From positions 1-39,963 of the forward strand of contig JAGBCA010000072.1 of assembly GCA_017938205.1 (NCBI GenBank): a stretch of 39,963 nt of DNA. Reading direction: 5' to 3'. Positions 24,940 to 32,519 of this stretch are shown piece after piece. The position numbers and the translations under genes were made by a program. Source of the DNA: Clostridia bacterium. GTDB lineage: Bacteria > Bacillota > Clostridia > Oscillospirales > CAG-272. The notes under the pieces are model-generated. The model was not told the origin of the DNA. It searched no databases and saw only the letters and a program-made list of their open reading frames with translations. Each line of letters opens with the position of its first letter. Within the stretch, counting starts at the first letter, position 1.

Positions 24940-24968
24940 TTGACATATGCGTAAAAGTGTGCTACAAT
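24940..24968 (+). promoter_or_regulatory. Promoter of asd
   Basis: TTGACA (24940-24945), 17 nt, TACAAT (24963-24968). The last 19 bases (CGTAAAAGTGTGCTACAAT) are identical to the T-box-trpB promoter. Confidence 0.85.
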
Positions 24969-25013
24969 AAATGCATTCTACAATATTTTATAATTTTAGG
25001 AGATTTTTGTTTT

Positions 25014-26099
25014 ATGGAGAAATTGAAGGTTGGCATTATCGGCGCAACCGGTATGGTTGGCCAGCGCTTTATGCTTCTGCTTGCAGAGCATCCGTATTTT
25101 GAGATCACCGCGTTGGTGGCAGGTCCCCGTTCTGCGGGCAAGACCTATAAGGAGGCCGTTGCCGGCCGCTGGAAGATGAAGACCGCTTGCCCGGCATTTC
25201 TTGAGGATATGGTAGTAATGTCCTCCGACGATATCGAGGGCGTTGGCGCAAAGGTGGATTTCGTATTCTGCGCCGTCAGCCTCTCGAAGGATGAGACCCG
25301 CGCGCTGGAGGAGAGATACGCCAAGGCGGAGATCCCCGTGGTTTCCAATAACTCCGCACATAGATGGACCGAGGACGTTCCCATGGTCATTCCCGAGATC
25401 AATGACAGCCATCTGTCCGTGATCGAGGCTCAGAGAAAGCGCCTCGGCACCAAGCGCGGCTTTATCGCCGTGAAGCCCAACTGCTCGATCCAGTCGTACG
25501 TTGGCGCGCTCACGCCCCTGCGCAAATACGGCATCCGCGAGGTGGTTGCCACTACCTACCAGGCCATCAGCGGCGCAGGCAAGACCTTTGCCGAGTGGGA
25601 GGAAATGGTTGATAACGTGATCCCCTACATCGGCGGCGAGGAGGAGAAGAGCGAGAAGGAGCCCCTTCGCGTTTGGGGTGAGGTCAAGGACGGCAAGATC
25701 GTTCCCGCAACCGATCCCGTGATTACCACGCAATGCATCCGCGTTCCCGTAACGGACGGTCATATGGCTGCCGTTTTCGTGAAGTTTGATAAGAAGCCCA
25801 CCAAGGAGCAGATCCTTGCCGATTGGAAGGCGTTTGCAGGCAAGCCGCAGACTCTCGGTCTGCCCTCTGCACCTGCACAGTTCGTGACCTATTTCGAGGA
25901 GGATAACCGTCCTCAGACCCGTCTGGACCGTGATATTTATAACGGCATGGGCGTTACGGTCGGCCGTCTGCGTGAGGACGTTCTGTACGATTATAAGTTC
26001 GTCGGCCTCTCGCACAACACCCTGCGCGGTGCGGCGGGCGGTGCGGTTCTGATCGCAGAGCTGCTTTACCGTGAGGGCTATCTGACGAAGAAGAACTGA
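25014..26099 (+). CDS. asd: Aspartate-semialdehyde dehydrogenase
   Basis: A 361-aa NADP-dependent enzyme that reduces aspartyl phosphate to aspartate semialdehyde, the branch point to lysine, diaminopimelate, threonine and methionine. The nucleotide-binding motif GATGMVGQ is at about residues 10-17. The catalytic cysteine is C157 in KPNCSIQ, and GAGKTFAEW plus the VTDGHMAA segment hold substrate residues. The length and these motifs fit the longer archaeal/fungal-like subgroup also found in Clostridia, not the classic proteobacterial form. ATG 25014 is used; AGGAG lies 11 nt upstream, slightly far. It is monocistronic. Confidence 0.93.
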   Translation: MEKLKVGIIGATGMVGQRFMLLLAEHPYFEITALVAGPRSAGKTYKEAVAGRWKMKTACPAFLEDMVVMSSDDIEGVGAKVDFVFCAVSLSKDETRALEERYAKAEIPVVSNNSAHRWTEDVPMVIPEINDSHLSVIEAQRKRLGTKRGFIAVKPNCSIQSYVGALTPLRKYGIREVVATTYQAISGAGKTFAEWEEMVDNVIPYIGGEEEKSEKEPLRVWGEVKDGKIVPATDPVITTQCIRVPVTDGHMAAVFVKFDKKPTKEQILADWKAFAGKPQTLGLPSAPAQFVTYFEEDNRPQTRLDRDIYNGMGVTVGRLREDVLYDYKFVGLSHNTLRGAAGGAVLIAELLYREGYLTKKN

Positions 26100-26136
26100 T
26101 GCGCCGTGTCGGCGGCGAAAGCATAAGCCCGAGGGG

Positions 26137-26177
26137 GCGGGAAAGGCGTGAATGCCTCCCGCTCCTTTCTTTTTTTA
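26137..26177 (+). terminator. Terminator of asd
   Basis: GCGGG-AA-AGGC (26137-26147) pairs with GCCT-CCCGC (26154-26162), with a two-base bulge, followed by TCCTTTCTTTTTTT. The remaining sequence up to the promoter at 26293 shows nothing else clear. Confidence 0.75.
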
Positions 26178-26292
26178 AAAATGCGAAGACAATGCGCGTT
26201 TTTTGCGGATCCGTTTCGCTTTTTGGTGATATTGAATAAAATTGCACCTTTTTTTTCGTCATCCAAAACGGGTGTAACCGCACTTCTCACTC

Positions 26293-26321
26293 TTGACAAT
26301 TGATATAAAAAATAGTATAAT
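26293..26321 (+). promoter_or_regulatory. Promoter of the lipoprotein operon
   Basis: Consensus TTGACA (26293-26298), 17 nt, consensus TATAAT (26316-26321), 54 nt before the first start codon. Confidence 0.88.
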
Positions 26322-26375
26322 TAAGTATGAAACTATATACCTAAATCCGTAACGAAAGGATAATTTGGTGAAAGT

Positions 26376-27089
26376 ATGAAAAAAATTCTCAGTTTGATGC
26401 TTGTTTTGATCTGCATAGTATCTATGGTTGCTTGCGGACAGGGCGGCACGAGCGGCAATGGTCCCGGCTCAAATCCCGGGCTCTCTAATACAACTTTGGA
26501 TGTGTTTGCGGCGGCCGCTAAGACGGACGCTCCTACAAAGATCGTTTCCCTTACCACGTATACCGGTAAGGATCTTGTGGGCAAGACCGAAACTCTTTCC
26601 GGAGCCTTTACGCAGGTTGCCAACGGAAATAATTCCATCCTGGATTTCAAGTACGAGCGTTATGCCACCATTGAAGAGGAGGCCGACAGTCATAAGGTGA
26701 CCGTTGAGGGCGCGATCGCAGTGAAGGACGGCAAGACCAAGACGATCATGACCGGTGATTATGCGGCAGGCGCAAGCGATTGGGCGGCTGTGATCCCCTC
26801 GCTGCAGCAGCTGGGCGCGTTTAAGCTGAATAAAACCGACCTTCCTGCGGATTATACGCTGAATTCGGATGGCTCGAAGCTGACCGTTTCGCTCAGCAGA
26901 GAAGAGGCTTTGAAGGTGATCGGCGTTGTTATCGATGCTACCGGCGAGATCTCGTTGGAGGCTTTGAGCAACGGAAAGAACATTTCTCAGATCACTATCT
27001 CCTATACCGCGGCAAGCGGAGCGAGCGTTAAGGTAACGACCTCTTATACATACGGCACGCAGACTCTGGATTTCTCCAGATTCAATTGA
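26376..27089 (+). CDS. Predicted lipoprotein, paralogue 1 of 3
   Basis: A 237-aa exported lipoprotein. The signal peptide MKKILSLMLVLICIVSMVAC ends in a lipobox with lipidated C20, followed by a Gly/Ser/Asn linker. The rest is a beta-rich domain of alternating strands ending in a repeated-strand pattern (ITISYTAASGASVKVTTSYTYG). I do not recognise a family. It is the first of three neighbouring genes with the same length, architecture and lipidation position. A GGTGA sequence lies just before ATG 26376 and a better AAAGGA lies slightly further. It is likely anchored to the outer face of the membrane; its role is unknown. Confidence 0.8.
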   Translation: MKKILSLMLVLICIVSMVACGQGGTSGNGPGSNPGLSNTTLDVFAAAAKTDAPTKIVSLTTYTGKDLVGKTETLSGAFTQVANGNNSILDFKYERYATIEEEADSHKVTVEGAIAVKDGKTKTIMTGDYAAGASDWAAVIPSLQQLGAFKLNKTDLPADYTLNSDGSKLTVSLSREEALKVIGVVIDATGEISLEALSNGKNISQITISYTAASGASVKVTTSYTYGTQTLDFSRFN

Positions 27090-27123
27090 CGGATAAAGAG
27101 CTTTTTTCGGAAAGGAATTACGT

Positions 27124-27849
27124 ATGAAAAAACTGATTGCGATTTTGCTCGTTGTGGCCTGTATGCTCGCTATGGGAGCGTGCGGCGGCACGGGCAACGG
27201 CGTGACCGATGAAACACCCATCACGCCCTCTTCCACTACAGAGGCGCAGAAAGTATTGGATGCGCTTGCTGATCTGATCAGAACCTCCACCCCTACGCAG
27301 AGTAAGGTAAATACCGTAACCGGTACGGCAGACGTCAACCTCAAGAGCGAGCTGACCATCACGATGGGACAGCTGAGCGGCAAGGAGGCTGCGCTTTACG
27401 TGCATGAGTACGAGAGCTTTAATGACCTCGGCGCCAAGGAAGCCAAGACCCTGACGGTCGAAACACAGGAATACGTGGAGGGTATGGGCATCCGCGTTGA
27501 CGGCGGTAACTGGGAGCCGGATCAGTCCAGCTTCGTCAGAAGATTGCAGCCCTACCGTATGAGCCTGGATGCTACGGTTATCAAGTCTCTTCGCACGAGC
27601 GAGGACGAGACGATCGTTTCCTTTACCGTTCCTGCGGAGAATGCAGGTGACGTGTTCACCAACTTTGATGCAAAGACGATCGCTTCCATGATTTCGGACG
27701 TTTCCGTTCGTATCGAAACGGACGGCTCCTCCGTAACCGTTATAGAGATCTCGTACAACTCGAAGAGCGTTCCCAACATGGAGAATCCCAAGGTTGAGAT
27801 CAAGGCAGAGTATTCGTACGATCTTCAGAGCATCACTCTGTTGAAATAA
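27124..27849 (+). CDS. Predicted lipoprotein, paralogue 2 of 3
   Basis: A 241-aa exported lipoprotein with signal peptide MKKLIAILLVVACMLAMGAC (lipidated C20) and a Gly/Thr-rich linker. The mature domain is mostly beta and ends like its neighbours (VTVIEISYNSKSVP, then VEIKAEYSYDLQSITLL). It starts 34 nt after the previous stop with GGAAAGGAA upstream and no terminator between, so the three genes form an operon. No enzyme motif was found. Confidence 0.8.
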   Translation: MKKLIAILLVVACMLAMGACGGTGNGVTDETPITPSSTTEAQKVLDALADLIRTSTPTQSKVNTVTGTADVNLKSELTITMGQLSGKEAALYVHEYESFNDLGAKEAKTLTVETQEYVEGMGIRVDGGNWEPDQSSFVRRLQPYRMSLDATVIKSLRTSEDETIVSFTVPAENAGDVFTNFDAKTIASMISDVSVRIETDGSSVTVIEISYNSKSVPNMENPKVEIKAEYSYDLQSITLLK

Positions 27850-27875
27850 GACGAAGTAAAGGAAGGATAACAATA

Positions 27876-28571
27876 ATGAAAAAAACAATTGCTTTACTTT
27901 TGGCTCTTGTCATGGTGTTTGCTCTCGTTTCCTGCGGTGGCGGCAAGGATCCTTGCGATACCTGCGTGGATGCAGACGGCGACAAGATCTGTGACGTTTG
28001 TGAAAACGAGATCAAATCCGATCCTGTTGTTCCCCCAAAGACGCTTACGGTAGCTGATTTTGCTGCCGCAATGAAGGATATGAACTCCTCCCGCGTTGAG
28101 ATCACGATCACGGAAAGCTCTGGGCTCGGCACTCTTAACGCTTCCTATAAGGTAACCTTCGGAAACGGTGATCTTGCAACCATTGCATACACCCGTGAGG
28201 TTTGGGACGTGAGTGAGGACGTCTTTTCCGATGATGCGCCCGCAAAGCGTACGGAAGAAGGTGTAATCGAGTATAAAAACGGCTCTTACAGCGGTGATAT
28301 GAGTGGCGTGGCTGAGAACGTTGCAAAGCTGGTTCTCAACCTTTCCGCCGATAAGCTGGCAAGCGTGCAGATCAACGGTACTGCTGCGCAGGGCGCGCAG
28401 CTGATCGCGGCTGTTCCGCGTATCAACTCTGCCGCAGTGCTTGGCGTAGAGCTTCCTGCCGATGCAGCACTCTCCGTAACCATGAACGCCGGTGGCAAAA
28501 GCATTTCCGCATTCACTCTCAGCTATGCAGACGGCGCAAACGAGATTTCCTTCGCCGCTTTGTATCAGTGA
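27876..28571 (+). CDS. Predicted lipoprotein, paralogue 3 of 3, with Cys/Asp-rich motif
   Basis: A 231-aa lipoprotein with signal peptide MKKTIALLLALVMVFALVSC (lipidated C20). Directly after the lipidation site it carries CDTCVDADGDKICDVC (C27, C30, C39, C42), a CxxC-acidic-CxxC unit that could bind metal. The remaining domain is beta-rich with the same closing pattern as paralogues 1 and 2. The Cys unit strongly resembles one unit of the ten-repeat membrane protein at 36201-37541. It starts 26 nt after the previous gene, with AAAGGAAGG, and is followed by a strong terminator. Confidence 0.8.
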   Translation: MKKTIALLLALVMVFALVSCGGGKDPCDTCVDADGDKICDVCENEIKSDPVVPPKTLTVADFAAAMKDMNSSRVEITITESSGLGTLNASYKVTFGNGDLATIAYTREVWDVSEDVFSDDAPAKRTEEGVIEYKNGSYSGDMSGVAENVAKLVLNLSADKLASVQINGTAAQGAQLIAAVPRINSAAVLGVELPADAALSVTMNAGGKSISAFTLSYADGANEISFAALYQ

Positions 28572-28604
28572 TCGATTCTTGAAGGAAGATCAAAGGCTTC
28601 CGCG

Positions 28605-28640
28605 AGAGGCTGCCTCATCCATGCTGGAGGCAGCCTCTTT
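28605..28640 (+). terminator. Terminator of the lipoprotein operon
   Basis: A 12-bp hairpin AGAGGCTGCCTC (28605-28616) / GAGGCAGCCTCT (28627-28638) followed by TTTCT. Confidence 0.85.
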
Positions 28641-28716
28641 CTAAGAAAAAAGTCGAAAACAAAAACAGAAAAATTTCTGTTTTCTTCGTTTTGTTCACGA
28701 TATATACACATTTATT

Positions 28717-28725
28717 TGCTACAAT
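28717..28725 (+). promoter_or_regulatory. Extended -10 promoter before the tRNA region
   Basis: TGC-TACAAT (28717-28725) has an extended -10 but no good -35 at the right distance (a TTGTTC lies 23 nt upstream). It would transcribe the tRNA-like sequences and tRNA-Met. Confidence 0.45.
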
Positions 28726-28734
28726 ATAAAGCGT

Positions 28735-28850
28735 TGTTGTTTGGAACGCTCTGCATTCGTGATATAGCGTCTGTGGCGCGTGATAGTGGTCAGCCGCCGA
28801 AAACAGCGGAGTTCGCACGGAGTATGGTCCACGAAAGGCACCAAATAAAA
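28735..28850 (+). repeat. Degenerate tRNA-flank module (copy A)
   Basis: The section 28791-28833 (GCCGCCGAAAACAGCGGAG, then a GGAGTATGGTCCAC-type end) is a diverged copy of 29297-29335, which follows tRNA-Met. It ends in a piece resembling a tRNA acceptor 3' strand (ATGGTCCAC). A small hairpin with AGCGTT/AACGCT arms lies at its start. No gene is visible. Confidence 0.55.
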
Positions 28851-28858
28851 TTCAATAA

Positions 28859-28920
28859 GGACCATTAGCTCAGTTGGTTAGTCTGGCCGGCTGAAACCAT
28901 GTCGGTCCAAGGTTCGCATT
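28859..28920 (+). pseudogene. Decayed tRNA-Met copy
   Basis: The first 23 nt (GGACCATTAGCTCAGTTGGT and following) are identical to tRNA-Met at 29053, and the variable/T-arm part (GTCGGTCCAAGGTTCG) is also kept. The anticodon arm is disrupted, and after the T-loop the acceptor 3' strand is replaced by unrelated sequence (CATTCCGC), so no cloverleaf can close. An inverted repeat ATTCCGCA / TGCGGAAT flanks the replacement. It is a broken duplicate produced by rearrangement at the tRNA. Confidence 0.7.
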
Positions 28921-29052
28921 CCGCAGGCAGAAAGTGTGGGATGAGGAACAGAGTATTTGCGGAATATTGCGTAATGAGGCGTGTACGACCGCCGAATAGC
29001 AATGACCTTGATTTGCCTCGCAGAGGCAACCAAGGACAAAATAATTAAATAA

Positions 29053-29129
29053 GGACCATTAGCTCAGTTGGTTAGAGCAACCGGCTCATAACCGGTCGGT
29101 CCAAGGTTCGAGTCCTTGATGGTCCACCA
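29053..29129 (+). tRNA. tRNA-Met (anticodon CAT)
   Basis: A complete 77-nt cloverleaf including encoded CCA: acceptor GGACCAT/ATGGTCC, D-arm GCTCAGTTGGTTAGAGC, anticodon arm CCGGCTCATAACCGG with CAT at 29087-29089, T-arm CAAGGTTCGAGTCCTTG and discriminator A. The sequence is of the elongator type, not the initiator (no three G-C pairs in the anticodon stem). An isoleucine (lysidine-modified) identity cannot be excluded by anticodon alone. A palindromic terminator follows directly. Confidence 0.93.
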
Positions 29130-29168
29130 ACAAAAGAGAGATAACCCTCGCGGTTATCTCTCTTTTGT
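29130..29168 (+). terminator. Terminator after tRNA-Met
   Basis: A 17-bp perfect stem from 29130-29146 to 29152-29168 (core GAGAGATAACC / GGTTATCTCTC, loop CTCGC) ending in TTTTGTTT. The same hairpin recurs at 29337-29369 (truncated 3' arm) and partly at 32731-32756. Confidence 0.85.
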
Positions 29169-29400
29169 TTATGGATCACACGGACGAAGTCCGTGAAAAT
29201 CAAGCCAAGCCTTGTCTGCAAGCTCGCTTGCAAGCAAGGCTGGCGCAGATTGCTCCGCGAGCGCATCGCATGGCGATGCAAAGATGCATAGCATCTCCGC
29301 CGAAACGGCGGAGCTCGCAAGGAGTATGGTCCACCAACAAAAGAGAGATAACCCTCGCGGTTATCTCTCGATTTGCAATGGCGCGAAACGGAGCCGACTT
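29169..29400 (+). repeat. Hairpin cluster and second copy of the tRNA end plus terminator
   Basis: No credible gene. The stretch is a chain of short palindromes: CACGGAC/GTCCGTG, GCAAGC/GCTTGC inside AGCCTTG...CAAGGCT, GCATCGC/GCGATGC, AGATGC/GCATCT and CTCCGCC/GGCGGAG. It ends in a 44-nt exact direct repeat: 29326-29369 equals 29119-29162, covering the last 11 nt of tRNA-Met plus most of the terminator. This is a tRNA-tail duplication typical of recombination at tRNA genes. Confidence 0.75.
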
Positions 29401-29544
29401 GTAAGGGGACATCCACACGCCACGGTATCAAAGCATATTTTATTTGTTCAAAACACTTGCGAAAAAAATATTTTTATGATAAAATATTAGTGGGCGATTT
29501 TTGGTACAATATATTTGATACAATAGTTATAGGAGGACATAAAC

Positions 29545-29886
29545 ATGCAACCCAAAAAGCAACTGATACTGCTGGTTTTAAACGAGCTTAATATCAACAG
29601 TGATGAAAATCATCCTTTAACACAAACACAAATTGCAAGAAATCTTTCGGGTGAAAAATATACTTGTGATAGAAAAACAGTATGCAGAAATATCAAATTC
29701 CTTCAAGAGATGGGCTATCCCATAAAGAAATCAAAAAAAGGTTTTTATTTTGATAAAGTATTTTCTGTAGAGGATATTTCTTTTGTAAAAGCAGCTATTT
29801 TTTCAGCGGAAGGGAAGAGCGATTCTGACAAGAGTGAAATTGCGAGAAAGGTTGTAGATGTCCTTACTAAACAGTACAGGAGATAA
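29545..29886 (+). CDS. Small HTH protein resembling the N-terminal domain of WYL-type regulators
   Basis: A 113-aa protein. Residues about 5-70 form a winged helix-turn-helix of the DeoR/HTH_11 type (TQTQIARNL, DRKTVCRNIKFLQEMGYPI, then the wing KKGFYFD). The rest is a short helix pair; the WYL sensor domain normally following such an HTH is absent, so this is a minimal regulator or a truncated one. ATG 29545 has AGGAGG upstream. The next gene begins 5 nt after its stop. It is homologous to the 95-aa protein at 32870 beyond the island. As first gene of the cassette it probably controls it. Confidence 0.7.
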   Translation: MQPKKQLILLVLNELNINSDENHPLTQTQIARNLSGEKYTCDRKTVCRNIKFLQEMGYPIKKSKKGFYFDKVFSVEDISFVKAAIFSAEGKSDSDKSEIARKVVDVLTKQYRR

Positions 29887-29891
29887 CTAAT

Positions 29892-30749
29892 ATGTTTCAA
29901 ATGGACGAAGAGTCTTTTGCAGAGCTTCAAAAAGATTGTTGTTGGTTTACATTACCAATATTTGAAAATTTGCCAGATATTGATCCGAATGTAGATGTAA
30001 TACAAGATGAAGAGCTCTGGCAAGATGATGTTTGTGTTCAACGCCATATTTTTGCTATGACATTTGGAGCTTTCGGCTATTCTGTCAATTTAACTAGAGC
30101 TAGGTCGATGGCGCTAATAAAACTCAGCCAAATTGAAAACAGCGAACCTAAAGATAAGTCGTTGAACAACCAGGAATACATTAAATGGCTTGAACCGTTT
30201 GCGCAGTATAACATATTGTTAGGAACGGTATTTGCTTATCGTCATGAATATCTTCTTGCGGCATCTTTGTTTATGAACGGCTTGAAAACACGCGCTATCA
30301 ATTTGTTTATGCCGTATTGTGACTTTATTAAATACGTTCTTTCCAAAGTTGCGGAAATGCCGGCATCGCTTGCAGAATATGACGGATGCGGATTTTCTGT
30401 GGACGAACCTATGGGAAGCACGGAACTTAATGGCGGAACATTGAATACAAGTGCTGCTGAAATGATAATACCGGCACTCGAAGGAGATAATGGTGAGATT
30501 GTTTTGGCTTATCACGGCGGACAACGATATGGCAACTTGAGACGATTAGGTTCTACAAACAGTAAAAATTTTCGTAATTGCATAGACCTTTATGAAGTCT
30601 TAATAGTTGGTAAAGGTTTTAATTTGAAAAAGATTAGGTTTTATTTTAATGGGTATTTTACACCGCAGAACCGCTATAAAATAAGATTGCCAAAAGGATT
30701 TCATCTTGATCCTTTAAGTAAAGCGGCACAAATCATTCAAACAATATAA
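29892..30749 (+). CDS. Uncharacterised protein of the A+T-rich cassette
   Basis: A 285-aa soluble-looking protein with no signal peptide or clear transmembrane span. I do not recognise it. The N-terminal half is acidic with many aromatic residues; residues about 70-165 look helical (FAMTFGAFGYSVNLTRARSM; YRHEYLLAASLFMNGLKTRA). The C-terminal half is beta-rich and ends in a basic segment (KKIRFYFNGYFTPQNRYKIRL). It starts 5 nt after the HTH gene, and a nuclease-like gene follows 55 nt after its stop, so it is probably a functional partner of that protein. Confidence 0.65.
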   Translation: MFQMDEESFAELQKDCCWFTLPIFENLPDIDPNVDVIQDEELWQDDVCVQRHIFAMTFGAFGYSVNLTRARSMALIKLSQIENSEPKDKSLNNQEYIKWLEPFAQYNILLGTVFAYRHEYLLAASLFMNGLKTRAINLFMPYCDFIKYVLSKVAEMPASLAEYDGCGFSVDEPMGSTELNGGTLNTSAAEMIIPALEGDNGEIVLAYHGGQRYGNLRRLGSTNSKNFRNCIDLYEVLIVGKGFNLKKIRFYFNGYFTPQNRYKIRLPKGFHLDPLSKAAQIIQTI

Positions 30750-30804
30750 AAGAATAAATATATGGTCTTAAACTGCAACAATAATTGTCAGCATTGGAGA
30801 TATT

Positions 30805-32415
30805 ATGAAGAAGCCTGAACTAAAAGATTATAATTTAACTGAAGAAGAACTAATACTATATGAAGAACAGAAACGCAATTATTATGATAGATTAGATGAA
30901 TATTGTCTATATATAAAAAGCATAAAAAAAACAATAATATGGATTTCGCTGATTGTTACTTTTTTGATGCTAATTATTAATATTGGTATTGGATTTGGAG
31001 AAGATGATGGGGCTAGTATTACTTTGGGCATTTGCGTCTTTTGGGATTGGACTGTAGTATTGTATTGCTTTCAAACATTGGATGTATCTCGTTGGAATGT
31101 TAGTGATAATAAGAATAGAGAAATAAAAGCACAAACCATGGACTTAAATCTTGATAATGCCGTTGAAAATTACAACAAAGCGGTGCGAGACTATGAATGG
31201 TATTTGAAAAAATGCTCGATAGATTTTTGGAATTCACTTGATGGTTTTGAGTTTGAAAAAGAAATTGCAAAATTATACAGAAAGCAAGGTTATGATGCGA
31301 CTGTTACTACAGCTACAGCAGATGGTGGCGTTGATATAATCTTGACGAAAAATAATAAGCGAATAGCGGTTCAGTGCAAACATCATGCAAAGCCGATTGG
31401 ACCGAATGCTGTTAGGGCTTTGCAGGGGGTTGTTGCGTCACAAAATTATTCCAAAGGTATTTTTGTTTCATTGAATGGATATACCTCCACGGTTTATAGC
31501 GAGGTAAGGAACAGTAATGTAAAAATCGAACTTCTTGAATTGAAAGACCTACTCAAAATGGCAAAGGACTTTGTTGCCCCTATCAATTCACCCCCGCCCC
31601 CAGATTCTCAAAATCTTGCAAACCTGCGTATATATGATTTTGTATTACATAAAACTTTCGGTGAAGGAATCATACTTGCAGTTGAAAACGGATATGTTAC
31701 TGTTGATTTTTCTAACTTTGTAAAAAAATTTGTTTTCCCAAATGCTTTTTTAGATGGTTACTTAACGCTTAAAACAGAAGACACTAGAGTACTTGGCGAA
31801 TATTCTTTCAAAAAATACTGGGTGTTTGCTAAACACACATGGAATAATATTAAGTTTAAGAACGATGGTGATGATTATTCATATCTAATTCAAGGATTGT
31901 ACCGTATAATGGAAATTGAAGGCGTGGATTTCAAGGGTCTTGTAATAAATTTTGAAAGCATACGCCCTGAATATTATAATGGTGGCAAAAGATTTGACAT
32001 ATCAGAAAAGGAGGGACTAATAAGTTCCATTTCTGTTTTTACTTCTTTTTTGGAATTCATAAGAGAAGCACGATTGTCTGTGGATGGTTTTTATGATTTT
32101 TTAGTGAAAGAAGCAACTGATAACGAAATATATTTAGTAAATAAGCAGGGTGATAACGAGAGCATTTTTGAGTTTATTATAAATCGGAAAATCCGTCTTG
32201 AAAAAGTCGAAGTCGAACACATAAGCTCATATATAATGTTGGTGCAGAATATTATGGCAAAAGAAAAAATCGACATAATTAAGCTGGGAAAATATTCTGT
32301 TTGCTCTAATATATACGACCTCATATCAAAATATTCAACGGCTGATGTGCCATCCTCGGAAACAATTCTTAAATGGTTTAAAATGTATTATGAAAAAACA
32401 ATCGCAACCGTTTAA
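30805..32415 (+). CDS. Membrane-anchored Mrr-like restriction endonuclease with Tudor-like domain
   Basis: A 536-aa protein. Two transmembrane segments (about residues 43-62 and 70-90) are followed by a helical linker. Residues about 141-235 form an Mrr_cat PD-(D/E)xK nuclease: E151/E153 region (FEFEKEIA), DGGVD with D177, and Q190-x-K192 in VQCKHH. A proline linker (PINSPPPP) leads to a small beta domain (about 255-300, VLHKTFGEGIILAVENGYVTVDF) resembling the Tudor-like C-terminal domain of UvrD-type helicases. The last 230 residues are unrecognised. Mrr proteins cut modified or foreign DNA; the membrane anchor suggests action at DNA entry (inference). The start uses GGAG before ATG 30805. 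Confidence 0.8.
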   Translation: MKKPELKDYNLTEEELILYEEQKRNYYDRLDEYCLYIKSIKKTIIWISLIVTFLMLIINIGIGFGEDDGASITLGICVFWDWTVVLYCFQTLDVSRWNVSDNKNREIKAQTMDLNLDNAVENYNKAVRDYEWYLKKCSIDFWNSLDGFEFEKEIAKLYRKQGYDATVTTATADGGVDIILTKNNKRIAVQCKHHAKPIGPNAVRALQGVVASQNYSKGIFVSLNGYTSTVYSEVRNSNVKIELLELKDLLKMAKDFVAPINSPPPPDSQNLANLRIYDFVLHKTFGEGIILAVENGYVTVDFSNFVKKFVFPNAFLDGYLTLKTEDTRVLGEYSFKKYWVFAKHTWNNIKFKNDGDDYSYLIQGLYRIMEIEGVDFKGLVINFESIRPEYYNGGKRFDISEKEGLISSISVFTSFLEFIREARLSVDGFYDFLVKEATDNEIYLVNKQGDNESIFEFIINRKIRLEKVEVEHISSYIMLVQNIMAKEKIDIIKLGKYSVCSNIYDLISKYSTADVPSSETILKWFKMYYEKTIATV

Positions 32416-32519
32416 GTTTATATTAGCAAAGAAGAAGGATACTTTAAGTACATTAAGGGTGGGTGTTTATGATGATTATTAATGTAACTACAACGAAGTA
32501 ATTACAGTGGTTCAACTTT

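Noticed and set aside
29892-30749. Integrase or recombinase for the island
   Set aside because: No tyrosine or serine recombinase motifs are visible in this or the other cassette proteins, so mobility by its own enzyme is not claimed.
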